Assembly: GCA_030447865.1 (NCBI GenBank)
Contig: JAUJOD010000003.1
Span: 27,027-91,026, forward strand
DNA: 64,000 nucleotides
Direction: 5' to 3'
Source of the DNA: Nocardioidaceae bacterium
Lineage (GTDB): Bacteria > Actinomycetota > Actinomycetes > Propionibacteriales > Nocardioidaceae
In this document: positions 7,899 to 17,127 of the stretch, piece by piece
How the letters are laid out: each line of letters starts with the position of its first letter
How positions within the stretch are numbered: position 1 is the stretch's first letter
Notes under the pieces: model-generated
Told to the model about the DNA's origin: nothing
Databases searched by the model: none
The model's input: the letters and a program-made list of their open reading frames with translations, nothing else
Position numbers and translations under genes: made by a program

Positions 7899-9034
7899 TC
7901 AACCCAAGTGCTGACGCCGGTGAGCGCCGCGCCCGAATCTTGCTAAGTCGGGTGTGCGAACCCGGCGACGCCGACGCGTGCCGCCTGGTCAGGGTGCATT
8001 CGGCCGCAGCTCTCGTTGAGCGGCTCGCTGCTGGCACGCTGCCCTCCACGAAGGCGCAGGACTGGGCCGAGCGGCTCCCGACCGCCGACGTCGACGCCAT
8101 GCTGCGAGCAGCCGAGTACGAAGCGGCCCGCTACATCGTGCCCGGAGACGCGGACTGGCCAACCTGCCTCGGCGACCTGGAGCTGTTCGAGGAGGAAACC
8201 GGTGAGCGCAGGGCAGGCGCGCCGTTCGGCCTGTGGGTGCGGGGGCACGGTGATCTTTCCGCGTTGAGCACCCATGCGGTCGCCATGGTCGGCGCCCGAG
8301 CCGCGACTGCCTATGGCGAGCACGTCGCAGGCAACCTGGCGGTCGGCGCCGCACAGGGCGGGTTCACCGTCGCTTCCGGCGGCGCCTACGGCATCGACGT
8401 GGCCGCCCACCGAGGCGCGCTCGCCGCCGACAAGCCCACGGTCGCCGTACTCGCCGGTGGCATCGATCGGATGTATCCACAGGGCAACAAAGATGTGCTG
8501 CGTCGCATCACCGAGCTCGGAGTTGTCGTCACCGAGGCTGCGCCGGGATGCGTGCCCACCAAGTCGCGGTTCCTGATCCGAAATCGGCTCATCGCCGCGC
8601 TGTCGCTTGGCACCGTGGTCGTCGAGGCGGCGTTGCGCAGCGGGTCGCTGAACACCGCCCGCTGGGCGCGCGACCTCAACCGGCAGGTGATGGGCGTCCC
8701 CGGACCAGTGACATCGCGATCGTCGTCTGGGGTCCATCAACTTCTGCGTCAGCCGGAGGCGGTACTGGTCACCGACGCCGCCGAGGTCATCGAACAGCTG
8801 TCACCGGCGGGGACCGGGCTGGCCGCCGTCAAGCGTGGTCCAGTACACATCCAGGATCAACTCGATCTGCGGTCGCTGCAGGTGCTCGACGCGGTGCCCA
8901 AGCACAGTGGTGCGACGACGCGTTCTGTCGCCGGCGTGGCGGGACTGACGCACACCGATGTCGTCCAGCGACTTGCCGAGTTGCGCGACCTCGGTCTGGT
9001 CGTGGTCGAGGAAGGCAGGTGGCGGCTGCGCTGA
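7895..9034 (+). CDS. dprA: DNA-processing protein DprA
   Basis: A 379-residue Rossmann-fold protein that loads RecA onto incoming single-stranded DNA in transformable bacteria and is widely conserved beyond them. Blocks include AMVGARAATAYGEHVA, ASGGAYGIDVAAHRGAL, VLAGGIDRMYPQGN and SRFLIRNRLIAALS. A C-terminal winged-helix (TRSVAGVAGLTHTDVVQ) is present. The GTG start has GAGGAGG just upstream and overlaps the comM stop. Confidence 0.95.
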   Translation: MINPSADAGERRARILLSRVCEPGDADACRLVRVHSAAALVERLAAGTLPSTKAQDWAERLPTADVDAMLRAAEYEAARYIVPGDADWPTCLGDLELFEEETGERRAGAPFGLWVRGHGDLSALSTHAVAMVGARAATAYGEHVAGNLAVGAAQGGFTVASGGAYGIDVAAHRGALAADKPTVAVLAGGIDRMYPQGNKDVLRRITELGVVVTEAAPGCVPTKSRFLIRNRLIAALSLGTVVVEAALRSGSLNTARWARDLNRQVMGVPGPVTSRSSSGVHQLLRQPEAVLVTDAAEVIEQLSPAGTGLAAVKRGPVHIQDQLDLRSLQVLDAVPKHSGATTRSVAGVAGLTHTDVVQRLAELRDLGLVVVEEGRWRLR

Positions 9035-9099
9035 GGCTCCTCGACGGGTGGGCTCCGACCTCCGCTGAAACCCAGGACCCGCGTGCGAAACTGCCTGGT

Positions 9100-10029
9100 G
9101 TGGCAGCCCCGACGGAGTCACCCCAACCTTTTGCCGCGGTGCTGGCTGACTACGAGCGACACCTGACCTCAGAACGCGACCTGGCCCCGCACACCGTTCG
9201 GGCCTACCTCGGCGACGTCAACGACCTCCTCGCCCACGCGGCCCGATGTGGGGCGGCGTCTGTTGGCGACCTCGACCTGCGCATGCTGAGGAGCTGGCTG
9301 GCCAAGCAGCAGACGCTGGGCAAGTCTCGCTCCACCTTGTCGCGCCGGGCCACCGCCGCCAGGGTTTTCACCGCCTGGGCGGTCAAGACACAACGCACCG
9401 CAACCGACGCTGGCGCCCTGCTCGGCAGCCCCAAGCCGAATCGACGGCTGCCAGCCGCCCTGTCCACGGCTGAGGTGCGGCAGCTTCTCGACGCCGTAGC
9501 GGCAGCGGCGGAGGCCGGCGCCGCCGCCGACCAGCGCGACGTAGCGATGCTGGAACTCCTTTATGCCACCGGCATCCGCGTCGGGGAGCTGGTTGGTCTC
9601 GACGTCGACGACATCGACGCAGAGCGCCGGGTGGTGCGCGTTTTCGGCAAGGGCCGAAAGGACCGGACTGTGCCCTTCGGGGTGCCGGCGAGCCTGGCCC
9701 TTCGCACCTGGCTCAGCAGCGGGAGGACCGAGCTGGCAACACCCGCAAGCGGGCCTGCCCTCTTCCTCGGCGTAAGGGGAAACCGGATCGACCAACGTAC
9801 GGTGCGCTCCGTCGTGCACGGACGAATGGTGGCCGTACCGGGTGGTCCGGACGTGGGACCGCATGGGCTTCGCCACACCGCCGCCACGCACCTGCTCGAA
9901 GGCGGCGCAGATCTTCGAGCGGTTCAGGAGATCCTCGGCCATGCTTCGCTGGCCACGACGCAGCTCTACACCCATGTCACGACCGAGCGGCTGCGATCGG
10001 CGTACCAGCAGGCTCATCCGCGCGCCTGA
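9100..10029 (+). CDS. xerC: tyrosine recombinase XerC
   Basis: Site-specific recombinase that resolves chromosome dimers at dif. The N-terminal SAM-like core-binding domain (FAAVLADYERHL ... LRSWLAKQQTLGKSRST) precedes a complete catalytic domain: R in TGIRVGEL, K in GKGRKDRTVP, HGLRH, the second H in LGHASLATTQ and Y in LYTHV. The GTG at 9100 gives 309 residues, the usual size, but has no clear Shine-Dalgarno. A GTG at 9019, with GAGGA 6 nt upstream and inside the dprA end, would add 27 residues and is a real alternative. It follows dprA as in other actinobacteria. Confidence 0.93.
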   Translation: MAAPTESPQPFAAVLADYERHLTSERDLAPHTVRAYLGDVNDLLAHAARCGAASVGDLDLRMLRSWLAKQQTLGKSRSTLSRRATAARVFTAWAVKTQRTATDAGALLGSPKPNRRLPAALSTAEVRQLLDAVAAAAEAGAAADQRDVAMLELLYATGIRVGELVGLDVDDIDAERRVVRVFGKGRKDRTVPFGVPASLALRTWLSSGRTELATPASGPALFLGVRGNRIDQRTVRSVVHGRMVAVPGGPDVGPHGLRHTAATHLLEGGADLRAVQEILGHASLATTQLYTHVTTERLRSAYQQAHPRA

Positions 10030-10703
10030 GGTCTGCGCCGTCGCCCGGCTGCCAACACCGCCGCGGTGACCGCCGCCGCCCCGCCAAGCAGCGACCGGGC
10101 ACTCAGCTCGCTTCCGGCATCGGTGCCACGAGGGCCCGGCGGGCGAGCAGACGCACCGGTGACAGCGGAGCCACGCGTCGCCAGGGCTGGCGCCACCTCG
10201 CCGTCCAACGGCTTCAGTCGCACCTCGCGAGCCGGAAGCACATTGAGTGGGTCCAGATACGTCTGGTCGCGCTTGAGGCCCAGGTGCAGACAGGTCTGCG
10301 GGGCGCAGTGCGAGCGCACCGACTGCAAGATGCCCAGTGGCTGACCAGCCGGCACCCGCTCGCCGACGGTGACCTGAGCAAGCACCGGCTCGTACGTCGA
10401 CCGAAGCTCGCCATGGTCGACCACGACGACGCCGCGACCCGCCAACGGCCCAGCGAAGGTGACCCGACCCGGCCCGATTGCTAGCACCGACTGGCCGCCG
10501 GAGCCGAGCAGGTCGACTCCGCGATGGCCGGCATGCCACACCTCAACAGGCGGGTCGAAGGCGGCGACGACTCGCGGTGTCGGCTGCAGCGGCCACACCC
10601 AGGCACTCTGACCGGAGGTCGCCAGCGCGGATGGGCTCAGCGTCATGAGGGTCATGAGGGCCATGAGCGCAACAGCAACAGCGCCCAGCCGATGAGTGGT
10701 CAT
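10014..10703 (-). CDS. secreted M23-family peptidase with C-terminal membrane anchor
   Basis: A LytM/M23 zinc metallopeptidase-like protein of 229 residues. The signal peptide is about residues 1-28 (LGAVAVALMALMTLMTLSPS). The M23 domain shows HRGVDLLGSGGQSVLAIGPG with the first zinc ligands, and CLHLGLKRD where the HxH motif is expected; the second histidine appears replaced by Gly (HLG), so activity is uncertain. A C-terminal hydrophobic stretch (LLGGAAAVTAAVLAAG) followed by RRRRP looks like a membrane anchor. The 3' end overlaps convergent xerC by 16 bp. This gene commonly sits between xerC and rpsB. Confidence 0.88.
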   Translation of the reverse strand: MTTHRLGAVAVALMALMTLMTLSPSALATSGQSAWVWPLQPTPRVVAAFDPPVEVWHAGHRGVDLLGSGGQSVLAIGPGRVTFAGPLAGRGVVVVDHGELRSTYEPVLAQVTVGERVPAGQPLGILQSVRSHCAPQTCLHLGLKRDQTYLDPLNVLPAREVRLKPLDGEVAPALATRGSAVTGASARPPGPRGTDAGSELSARSLLGGAAAVTAAVLAAGRRRRPQARG

Positions 10704-10806
10704 CGGCTGAGCATGGCCGGTGGGCGACGCACAGGCACCGCCTCGGAACCGAACTGTGGATGCTCAGCCTGGCGCTGGCCGGCTGTGGACAGCACCTGCG
10801 CACGCG

Positions 10807-10836
10807 TTCGAGCTCTCCGCTGGGGTGCACTACACT
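10807..10836 (+). promoter_or_regulatory. probable rpsB promoter
   Basis: A -10-like TACACT (10831-10836) has a weak -35-like TTCGAG (10807-10812) 18 bp upstream. It precedes a structured leader of about 230 nt before rpsB. The box match is moderate. Confidence 0.45.
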
Positions 10837-10900
10837 TGGGCCTAGCGATCCGTCCGCGCGGATCGACTTCGCACGCCCACAATTTCGCAGTCCTCTGCGG

Positions 10901-11030
10901 GTGTGCGCCCCAGGTCCCACCTAGCCTGACCGCACTTGTCGGCTAGGCCAGGTGGGCGGCGCACACGTGGGCGTCAGGGTCTCAGCACCGCTGAGACGAC
11001 AAACCGCAACGTGCGGTGTCTTCGGACGCC
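10901..11030 (+). promoter_or_regulatory. structured rpsB leader RNA (candidate S2 autoregulation element)
   Basis: The leader holds a long composite hairpin: GTGTGCGCC (10901-10909) pairs with GGCGCACAC (10958-10966), and inside it CCTAGCC (10920-10926) pairs with GGCTAGG (10941-10947), with CCCAC/GTGGG between. Next is GTCTCAGC/GCTGAGAC (10979-10986 and 10990-10997). Then ACCGCA/TGCGGT (11003-11008, 11012-11017) competes with GGTGTC-TTCG-GACGCC (11015-11030), a UUCG tetraloop stem. Autogenous control of rpsB-tsf by S2 is known in other bacteria; here it is inferred from structure. Confidence 0.6.
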
Positions 11031-11071
11031 ACACCCGTGCGCTCGGTTGAGCGCCTAGGAGGACAACGCAC

Positions 11072-12190
11072 ATGGCCGTCGTGACCATGCGCCAACTGCT
11101 CGAGAGCGGCGTTCACTTCGGGCACCAGACCCGTCGCTGGAACCCCAAGATGAAGCGATTCATCATGACCGAGCGCAACGGCATCTACATCATCGACCTG
11201 CAGCAGTCGCTTGCCTACATCGACCGCAGCTACGCCTTCGTCAAGGGCGCCGTCGCCTCCGGCGGCAACGTCTTGTTCGTTGGCACCAAGAAGCAAGCCC
11301 AGGAGCCGATCGCCGAGCAGGCCAAGCGGGTGGGAATGCCCTACGTCAACCAGCGCTGGCTCGGCGGAATGCTGACGAACTTCCAAACCGTGCACCAACG
11401 CCTGCAACGACTGAAGGAGCTCGAGGAGATCAACTTCGACGATGCGGCGGGCTCGAGCCGCACCAAGAAGGAGCTCCTGCAGATGAAGCGGGAGAAAGAC
11501 AAGCTCGACCGGACGCTCGGCGGTATCCGCGACATGGGCAGGGTGCCGGCCGCCGTCTGGATCGTCGACACCAACAAGGAGCACCTGGCCGTCGACGAGG
11601 CGCGCAAGCTGGGTATCCCGATCATCGCGATCCTTGACAGCAACTGCGACCCCGACGTCGTCGACTTCCCGATCCCCGGTAACGACGACGCGATCCGATC
11701 GGTCACGCTGCTGACTCGCGTGGTGGCCGACGCTGTCGCCGACGGGCTCATTGCCAGAGCCGGCGTAAAGAGCGGCAACGAGGTGGCTGGAGAGGAGCTC
11801 GGCGCCGAGGAGCCGTTGGCTGAGTGGGAGCGCGAGCTGCTGGGCGGCGACGCCGACCGAACCGCGGTCGAAGCCAGCGGCGGTGACAGCGCTGGCACGC
11901 AGGTGCCTGCGCCGCAGTCGACGGGTGCCACCACCGAAGCGGTTGAGCAGCCAGCAGCTACACCCGCGAATGCACCTGTGTCTCCCGCGGCCGCTGCCAA
12001 CGCGGCGGCGACCGCAACCGAAGCGGAGACCGAGACAGCGGAAGTTGTGACGAGCGGTGGGGAACCGGTTCCCGGCGACGAGCAGCACGTTGCTGGTGAA
12101 GACGTCGCGACGAGCGGCGGCGAACCCGTCCCCACCGACGGCGACTCGCCGCCAGCCGCCGACCCCGCCGCCGACTCGGTCCGGGCCTAG
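11072..12190 (+). CDS. rpsB: 30S ribosomal protein S2 with long Ala-rich C-terminal extension
   Basis: Ribosomal protein uS2. The first 235 or so residues match the family: [60 protein letters not shown] and [15 protein letters not shown]. Residues from about 240 to 372 form a low-complexity acidic/Ala-rich tail that contains an internal repeat, [10 protein letters not shown] and [10 protein letters not shown], 20 residues apart. Typical S2 is 240-300 residues. A strong TAGGAGG lies upstream of the ATG. It is followed by tsf, with an imperfect GC-rich palindrome near 12217-12234 in the gap. Confidence 0.96.
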   Translation: MAVVTMRQLLESGVHFGHQTRRWNPKMKRFIMTERNGIYIIDLQQSLAYIDRSYAFVKGAVASGGNVLFVGTKKQAQEPIAEQAKRVGMPYVNQRWLGGMLTNFQTVHQRLQRLKELEEINFDDAAGSSRTKKELLQMKREKDKLDRTLGGIRDMGRVPAAVWIVDTNKEHLAVDEARKLGIPIIAILDSNCDPDVVDFPIPGNDDAIRSVTLLTRVVADAVADGLIARAGVKSGNEVAGEELGAEEPLAEWERELLGGDADRTAVEASGGDSAGTQVPAPQSTGATTEAVEQPAATPANAPVSPAAAANAAATATEAETETAEVVTSGGEPVPGDEQHVAGEDVATSGGEPVPTDGDSPPAADPAADSVRA

Positions 12191-12271
12191 CGCCCATACC
12201 CCTGTACGTCGCCGGGCGGTCGCCGCGCGGCGGCCACCGAATGCTCACTGTGAGGAAAGTGACGGACAAAC

Positions 12272-13090
12272 ATGGCTATCACTGCCGCTGATGTCAAGAA
12301 ACTCCGGGACGCCACCGGTGCCGGAATGATGGACTCGAAGAGAGCGCTCGAAGAAGCCGACGGCGACTTCGACAAGGCCGTGGAGGTGCTGCGCGTCAAG
12401 GGCGCAGCCAAGGCCGCCAAGCGGGGCGCAGAGCGCACGGCGTCGGCGGGCCTCATTGCCAACGCCGGAGGCGCCCTGGTGGAGCTGAACTGTGAGACCG
12501 ACTTCGTGGCCAAGTCCGACGCGTTCATCGCGTTGGCCAACGACATCGTTGCAGCGGCCGAGCGGGCCCGGGCCGATGACGTCGAGACGCTGAAGGATGC
12601 TCGACTCGCCGATGGCTCGACAGTCTCCGCGGCCATCGAGGCGTTGGCAGCAGTCATCGGCGAAAAGCTGGAGCTCGGCAGAGTTGCGCACTTCGACGGC
12701 CAGACGACGACCTACATGCATCGTCGGTCCACCGACCTGCCGCCCGCTGTCGGAGTCGTGGTCGCCTTCGACGGCGAGAACGAGGAGGCGGCTCGAGCAA
12801 CGGCCATGCAGATCGCTGCGATGCGTCCCCAATTCGTCTCGCGCGAGGACGTCCCGGCTGAACTGGTTGCCAAGGAGCGGGAGATCGCAGCAGCGACCGC
12901 GCGCGAGGAGGGGAAGCCGGAGCAGGCGCTGCCCCGGATCGTTGAGGGCCGGCTTAACGGCTTCTTCAAGGACGTCGTGCTCCTCGAGCAGGCATCGGTG
13001 CAAGACAGCAAACGGACGGTCAAGTCGGTGCTCGACGACGCCGGCGTCACCGTCACCCGCTTCGCCCGTTTCGAAGTGGGTCAGGCATAA
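12272..13090 (+). CDS. tsf: elongation factor Ts
   Basis: Guanine-nucleotide exchange factor for EF-Tu. The N-terminal UBA-like part ([39 protein letters not shown]) and the core with [17 protein letters not shown] and [17 protein letters not shown] are clear. The 272-residue length is normal. The ATG is preceded by GTGAGGAAAGTGA. It lies between rpsB and pyrH in the standard operon order. Confidence 0.97.
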   Translation: MAITAADVKKLRDATGAGMMDSKRALEEADGDFDKAVEVLRVKGAAKAAKRGAERTASAGLIANAGGALVELNCETDFVAKSDAFIALANDIVAAAERARADDVETLKDARLADGSTVSAAIEALAAVIGEKLELGRVAHFDGQTTTYMHRRSTDLPPAVGVVVAFDGENEEAARATAMQIAAMRPQFVSREDVPAELVAKEREIAAATAREEGKPEQALPRIVEGRLNGFFKDVVLLEQASVQDSKRTVKSVLDDAGVTVTRFARFEVGQA

Positions 13091-13138
13091 GGCAAAATCA
13101 GCGCAGACGTCACCACGGACAGGTGAGGAGGCCCGGCC

Positions 13139-13885
13139 ATGACGCTTGAGGAGTCCCCCCGCGAACGGGCCCCTTCGCCGTACCGCCGCGTCGTGCTGAA
13201 GCTCTCAGGGCAGGTCTTCGGGGGTGGGAGCGTCGGCGTCGACCCAGACATCGTCAACGTGATCGCCCAGCAAGTCACCGAGGTGGTGCGTGAGGGCGTA
13301 CAGGTAGCGATCGTCATCGGCGGTGGCAACTTCTTCCGAGGTGCCGAACTCAGCCAGCACGGGATGGACCGCAGCCGGGCCGACTACATGGGCATGCTCG
13401 GCACGGTGATGAACTGCCTGGCGCTGCAAGACTTCCTCGAGAAGCGGTCCATCGAGACCCGTGTGCAAACGGCGATCACGATGGGTCAGATCGCCGAGCC
13501 GTATGTGCCCCGACGGGCGATCCGGCATCTCGAGAAGGGCCGGGTCGTGATCTTCGGAGCCGGTGCCGGGCTGCCGTTCTTCTCCACCGACACCGTCGCT
13601 GCCCAGCGCGCGCTGGAGATCAAGGCCGACGTGGTGCTGATGTCGAAGAGCGGTGTCGACGGCGTGTACTCCGCTGATCCACGCCGGGACCCCACAGCGC
13701 AGAAGTTCGACGCCATTCCCTTCCACGAGGTGCTGCAGCGCGGCCTGAAGGTGGCCGACGCCTCAGCCTTCAACCTCTGCATGGAGAACGGACTTCCGAT
13801 GATCGTGTTCGGCATGGCCGACGACGACGCGATCGTCCGAGCGATCCAAGGTGAGAAGATCGGAACCCTTGTGGGCGTGGCCTGA
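13139..13885 (+). CDS. pyrH: uridylate kinase (UMP kinase)
   Basis: Phosphorylates UMP to UDP with ATP in pyrimidine nucleotide synthesis. The amino-acid-kinase fold is recognised by [56 protein letters not shown] and [14 protein letters not shown]. The 248-residue product has a short N-terminal extension. GTGAGGAGG upstream supports the ATG at 13139. Confidence 0.97.
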   Translation: MTLEESPRERAPSPYRRVVLKLSGQVFGGGSVGVDPDIVNVIAQQVTEVVREGVQVAIVIGGGNFFRGAELSQHGMDRSRADYMGMLGTVMNCLALQDFLEKRSIETRVQTAITMGQIAEPYVPRRAIRHLEKGRVVIFGAGAGLPFFSTDTVAAQRALEIKADVVLMSKSGVDGVYSADPRRDPTAQKFDAIPFHEVLQRGLKVADASAFNLCMENGLPMIVFGMADDDAIVRAIQGEKIGTLVGVA

Positions 13886-13954
13886 GCGGCTGGCCGCACG
13901 GGTACGACGGCGGAGCACTCGGGTGCGACGTACAACGACGAAGAGGAGTCTGGT

Positions 13955-14512
13955 GTGATCGACCAAGCCCTGCGTGAAGCAGACTCGAAGATGTCCAAGG
14001 CGGTTGAGGTCGCCAAGGACGACTTCGCGACTATCCGGACCGGACGTGCGCACCCGGCGATGTTCGCGAAGCTCACCGCCGACTACTACGGCTCACCGAC
14101 GCCCATCCAGCAGCTCGCGTCATTCCACAACCCCGAGCCTCGCGTCGTGACGATCAACGCCTACGACCGGCAGGCGCTGGCCGCCATCGAGAGAGCGATC
14201 CGGGACTCTGACCTCGGCGTGAACCCGACCAACAACGGCGACATGCTGCGCGTCGTCATGCCGGAACTCACCGAGGAGCGGCGGCGTGACTACATCAAGC
14301 TCGCCAAGAGCAAGGCCGAGGACGCCCGCGTCTCCGTACGCAACATCCGTCGGCACGCCAAACAGGCCTTGGAGCGGGCGCAAAAGGACGGTGAGGTCGG
14401 TGAAGACGATGTCACCGGTGCCGAGAAGCGGCTCGATGCGATGACCAAGAAGCACGTCGACCAGATCGACGACCTGCTCAAGCACAAGGAATCTGAGCTG
14501 CTCGAGGTGTGA
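13955..14512 (+). CDS. frr: ribosome recycling factor
   Basis: Splits post-termination ribosomes together with EF-G. The 185-residue product has the family pattern: [54 protein letters not shown] and the long three-helix bundle. The GTG start is preceded by AAGAGGAG. The stop overlaps cdsA by 4 nt. Confidence 0.97.
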   Translation: MIDQALREADSKMSKAVEVAKDDFATIRTGRAHPAMFAKLTADYYGSPTPIQQLASFHNPEPRVVTINAYDRQALAAIERAIRDSDLGVNPTNNGDMLRVVMPELTEERRRDYIKLAKSKAEDARVSVRNIRRHAKQALERAQKDGEVGEDDVTGAEKRLDAMTKKHVDQIDDLLKHKESELLEV

Positions 14513-15360
14513 GGGTGGTCTCAGTCGACCCGGTGCGGGCGCAGCGGACAAGCCGCGCCGGCCGAAACGTGCCGGTCGCGGTGGCGGTCGCCGTAGCTCT
14601 GATCGGCCTGGTCATCGCGTCGTTGGTGTTTTACAAGGACCTGTTCCTTGTCGTCGTCTCTGCGGCCATCCTGGTCGCCCTGTGGGAACTTGGCCGAGCG
14701 TTGGCCAGCAGGGGCACCTGGCTCCCGTCGGCACCGGTGGCCGTCGGCGCGCTGGCGATGATCTGCGGCTCCTACTACGGCGGTCCGGACGTGCTGATCG
14801 TCATCTTCGCCGGCACGGTGCTGACGAGCGTGCTGTGGCGCATGCCCCGCGGGCAGGAAGGGTTCGTTCGCGACGTCACCGCCACGATCTTCTGCCTGGT
14901 ATACATTCCCTTCCTCGCCTCGTTCGTCGCACTGCTGCTGGCACCCGACGACGGCATTCAACGGGTCGTGACCTTCTTCGCCGTCACCATCGCCTCTGAC
15001 ACCGGCGGGTACGCCGCTGGCGTACTGCTCGGCAGGCGCCCGATGGCTCCGACGATCAGTCCGAAGAAGACCTGGGAGGGGTTCGCCGGGTCGGTCGTGG
15101 CCAGCATGGGCGCCGGAGTTGCGTGTGTGGTGTATCTCTTCGACGGGCAGTGGTGGGTGGGCTTGGTGCTGGGTGCCGTTGCTGCGGTGGCTGCCACGCT
15201 CGGTGACCTGGCCGAGTCCCTGATCAAGCGCGACCTTGGCGTGAAGGACATGAGCAATCTGCTGCCGGGCCACGGCGGCCTCATGGACCGACTCGACTCC
15301 TTGTTGGCGACGGTGTCGGTCGTGTGGTTGGTGCTGCACTTCCTGCTGCCCTCGGTCTGA
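14509..15360 (+). CDS. cdsA: phosphatidate cytidylyltransferase
   Basis: Makes CDP-diacylglycerol from phosphatidate and CTP at the membrane, the entry to phospholipid synthesis. The 283-residue polytopic protein has about eight hydrophobic segments and the family signature in two parts: [20 protein letters not shown] followed by [11 protein letters not shown], and the C-terminal [19 protein letters not shown] with [12 protein letters not shown]. The GTG start overlaps the frr stop. Confidence 0.96.
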   Translation: MRVVSVDPVRAQRTSRAGRNVPVAVAVAVALIGLVIASLVFYKDLFLVVVSAAILVALWELGRALASRGTWLPSAPVAVGALAMICGSYYGGPDVLIVIFAGTVLTSVLWRMPRGQEGFVRDVTATIFCLVYIPFLASFVALLLAPDDGIQRVVTFFAVTIASDTGGYAAGVLLGRRPMAPTISPKKTWEGFAGSVVASMGAGVACVVYLFDGQWWVGLVLGAVAAVAATLGDLAESLIKRDLGVKDMSNLLPGHGGLMDRLDSLLATVSVVWLVLHFLLPSV

Positions 15361-15404
15361 GGCGCGCGTCCGCGGGCACCGTCATCGGGCGCCGTCGGGC
15401 ACGA

Positions 15405-16124
15405 TCACCGTGGACGCGCGAAGCCGGCGAGAGGTAGCGCGAGGGTGCGGTCGCAGTCGCCGGCCAGCGCCCGACGTACCCCGTCGGGGAGCGGGGCGTC
15501 GCCGGCGAGGCCGAGCGTCGTACGCACCGCGAACCGGTGCCAAAGAGCCGGCTGGTCCAGGAGGGCATGACCGCCGTCGACCTGCTCGTAGCGAGCCACC
15601 TTCGCACCGGCCTGCCGCAGCCGCCGCGCGTATGACGCGCTGAGCGCTGGAGAGGTTGTCCGGTCGGCGGTGCCGTGGGCGAGGACAAAGCCCCCACCTG
15701 ACAGTGGGGCGGGTAGGGGCTCTGCTTCCGGCAGCCAGGGGGCGAGCGCACAGACGCCGACGACCCGAGGGTGACCCGCGACGGCGAAAGCGACCCGAGC
15801 TCCCATCGAGTGTCCGAGCAGCGCAATGGGGACGTTCGGGTGTGCTGCGGTGATCTGATCGAGCGCCCAACTGGCATCCTTGACCGGAGCGACGGTGCCA
15901 TCGCCACCGCCGTTCCAGCCGCGGACCGCATAGCGCAGGTAGTACACGGCGCAATTCCGGGACAGGCGGCGCAGTCCGGCGTACATGTCGGCCATGCGCA
16001 AGTAGGACAGCTGCCACCTGCTGGTCGGCGACGTGTTGTGCTCCTGCCCGCCGTGCAGGACCAGAATCGCTGATCCTGCCCGGCGGCCTCCGCCGCGCAG
16101 GACCGGACTCCGCAGTGTGCTCAC
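15405..16124 (-). CDS. alpha/beta-fold hydrolase
   Basis: A 239-residue single-domain hydrolase. The oxyanion region is VLHGGQEHNT, the nucleophile elbow is LLGHSMGARVAF, an acid is likely in HGTADRTTSP, and the catalytic histidine is in VDGGHALLDQ. No signal peptide is seen, so it is probably cytoplasmic. The substrate cannot be predicted. Its ATG overlaps the stop of the upstream rRNA methyltransferase gene by 4 nt, so the two form an operon. Confidence 0.87.
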   Translation of the reverse strand: MSTLRSPVLRGGGRRAGSAILVLHGGQEHNTSPTSRWQLSYLRMADMYAGLRRLSRNCAVYYLRYAVRGWNGGGDGTVAPVKDASWALDQITAAHPNVPIALLGHSMGARVAFAVAGHPRVVGVCALAPWLPEAEPLPAPLSGGGFVLAHGTADRTTSPALSASYARRLRQAGAKVARYEQVDGGHALLDQPALWHRFAVRTTLGLAGDAPLPDGVRRALAGDCDRTLALPLAGFARPR

Positions 16125-16942
16125 GGCGTACGCTGCCGTACTGCCTCGTAGAGGATGACTGCTGCCGCCGCGGCGACGTTCAAGGAGTTGACGCGCCCGA
16201 ACATCGGCACCGCGGCGGCAATGTCTGCCTCGCGGAGCCAGAACTCGTCGAGGCCGCTGTGTTCGGCACCCACGACGACGGCGACCCGGCCCGACAGGTC
16301 CACGTCGGTGACCAGGGTCTGCGACTCGGGGCTCGCCGCCACGATCTTGATGTCGTGCTTGCGCAGCCAGTCCGCGACCGCCGGCGAGCTTGCAGCGGCG
16401 ACCGGTACGGCGAAGATCGTGCCCTTGCTGGCCCGCACCACGTTGGGGTTGCCCCAGTCAGCGACGGGCGCGGCGGCGATGACGGCGTCGACGCCCGCCG
16501 CCTCTGCAGTCCGCAGCATCGCACCGAGGTTTCCCGGCTTCTCCACCGCCTCGCAGACAAGCAGCAGCGGATTGTCTGCCAACCGGAGCGCGTTGAGGGT
16601 CTGCACAGGCGTGGGTACGACGGCCAGCCAGCCGTCAGGGGACTCCCGAAGGGAGGCTTTGGCGAAGGCAGCCGTCCCGAGCTCGACGACCACGGTTCCC
16701 TGAGCAGCTAGCTCCTGCGCCAACCGAGCCCGGCCCGGGTCGTCGACCAGCGACGGACAGTGGAAGAGCGCGTGCAGCTGCACCCCCGCATCGAGCGCAA
16801 ACCGCAGCTCGTCGTACCCCTCGACGATCATCAGGGCCTCGGCGTCACGGACGCGCCGCTTCCGCAGGCTCACCAGCCACTTGACCCGCTGGTTGCTCGG
16901 GCTCGTGATCACCTGGTGGGCGGCGCTCTCGTGCGTGCTCAT
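16121..16942 (-). CDS. TrmH/SpoU-family RNA 2'-O-methyltransferase
   Basis: A 273-residue SPOUT methyltransferase that probably modifies a ribose in 23S rRNA or tRNA. The substrate-binding N-terminus (SPSNQRVKWLVSLRKRRVRD) precedes the three SpoU motifs: CEAVEKPGNLGAMLRTAEA, VVVGAEHSGLDEFWL and VNSLNVAAAAAVILYEA. The ATG at 16942 is used; an upstream in-frame ATG at 17125 would translate through the palindromic repeat pair and is rejected. The target nucleotide is unknown. Confidence 0.9.
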   Translation of the reverse strand: MSTHESAAHQVITSPSNQRVKWLVSLRKRRVRDAEALMIVEGYDELRFALDAGVQLHALFHCPSLVDDPGRARLAQELAAQGTVVVELGTAAFAKASLRESPDGWLAVVPTPVQTLNALRLADNPLLLVCEAVEKPGNLGAMLRTAEAAGVDAVIAAAPVADWGNPNVVRASKGTIFAVPVAAASSPAVADWLRKHDIKIVAASPESQTLVTDVDLSGRVAVVVGAEHSGLDEFWLREADIAAAVPMFGRVNSLNVAAAAAVILYEAVRQRTP

Positions 16943-16970
16943 CAGGGGGCCAACTATGTCGCAACCCCCG

Positions 16971-17082
16971 AAGGATCCGACGGTCAGCACGCCATAACGA
17001 ATCTGACGTCGGATCCTTTCCACGTGGTCGGCCGGCAAGATCCGACGTGGTGATCGCCATAGCGTGCTAGCCGTCGGATCTT
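16971..17082. repeat. two tandem palindromic units in the rlmN/methyltransferase intergenic region
   Basis: Unit 1: AAGGATCCGACG (16971-16982) and CGTCGGATCCTT (17007-17018), a 12-bp perfect inverted repeat with a 24-nt spacer. Unit 2: AAGATCCGACG (17037-17047) and CGTCGGATCTT (17072-17082), 11 bp with a 24-nt spacer. The spacers are related when one unit is inverted (both contain AGCACGCNAT). The pair lies between divergent genes. Confidence 0.85.
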
Positions 17083-17127
17083 TGTGCTGGGGTGGGCGCA
17101 GACAAGGCGTGGGAGAATGGCTCAATC

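Noticed and set aside
10750..10790. DnaA-box-like sequences (TGTGGATG, TGTGGACAG) upstream of rpsB
   Set aside because: Only two weak matches, no cluster and no origin-associated genes; not an origin.
16943..17125. N-terminal extension of the TrmH-family gene to 17125
   Set aside because: It would translate through the palindromic units and lacks conservation character; the ATG at 16942 gives the family N-terminus.
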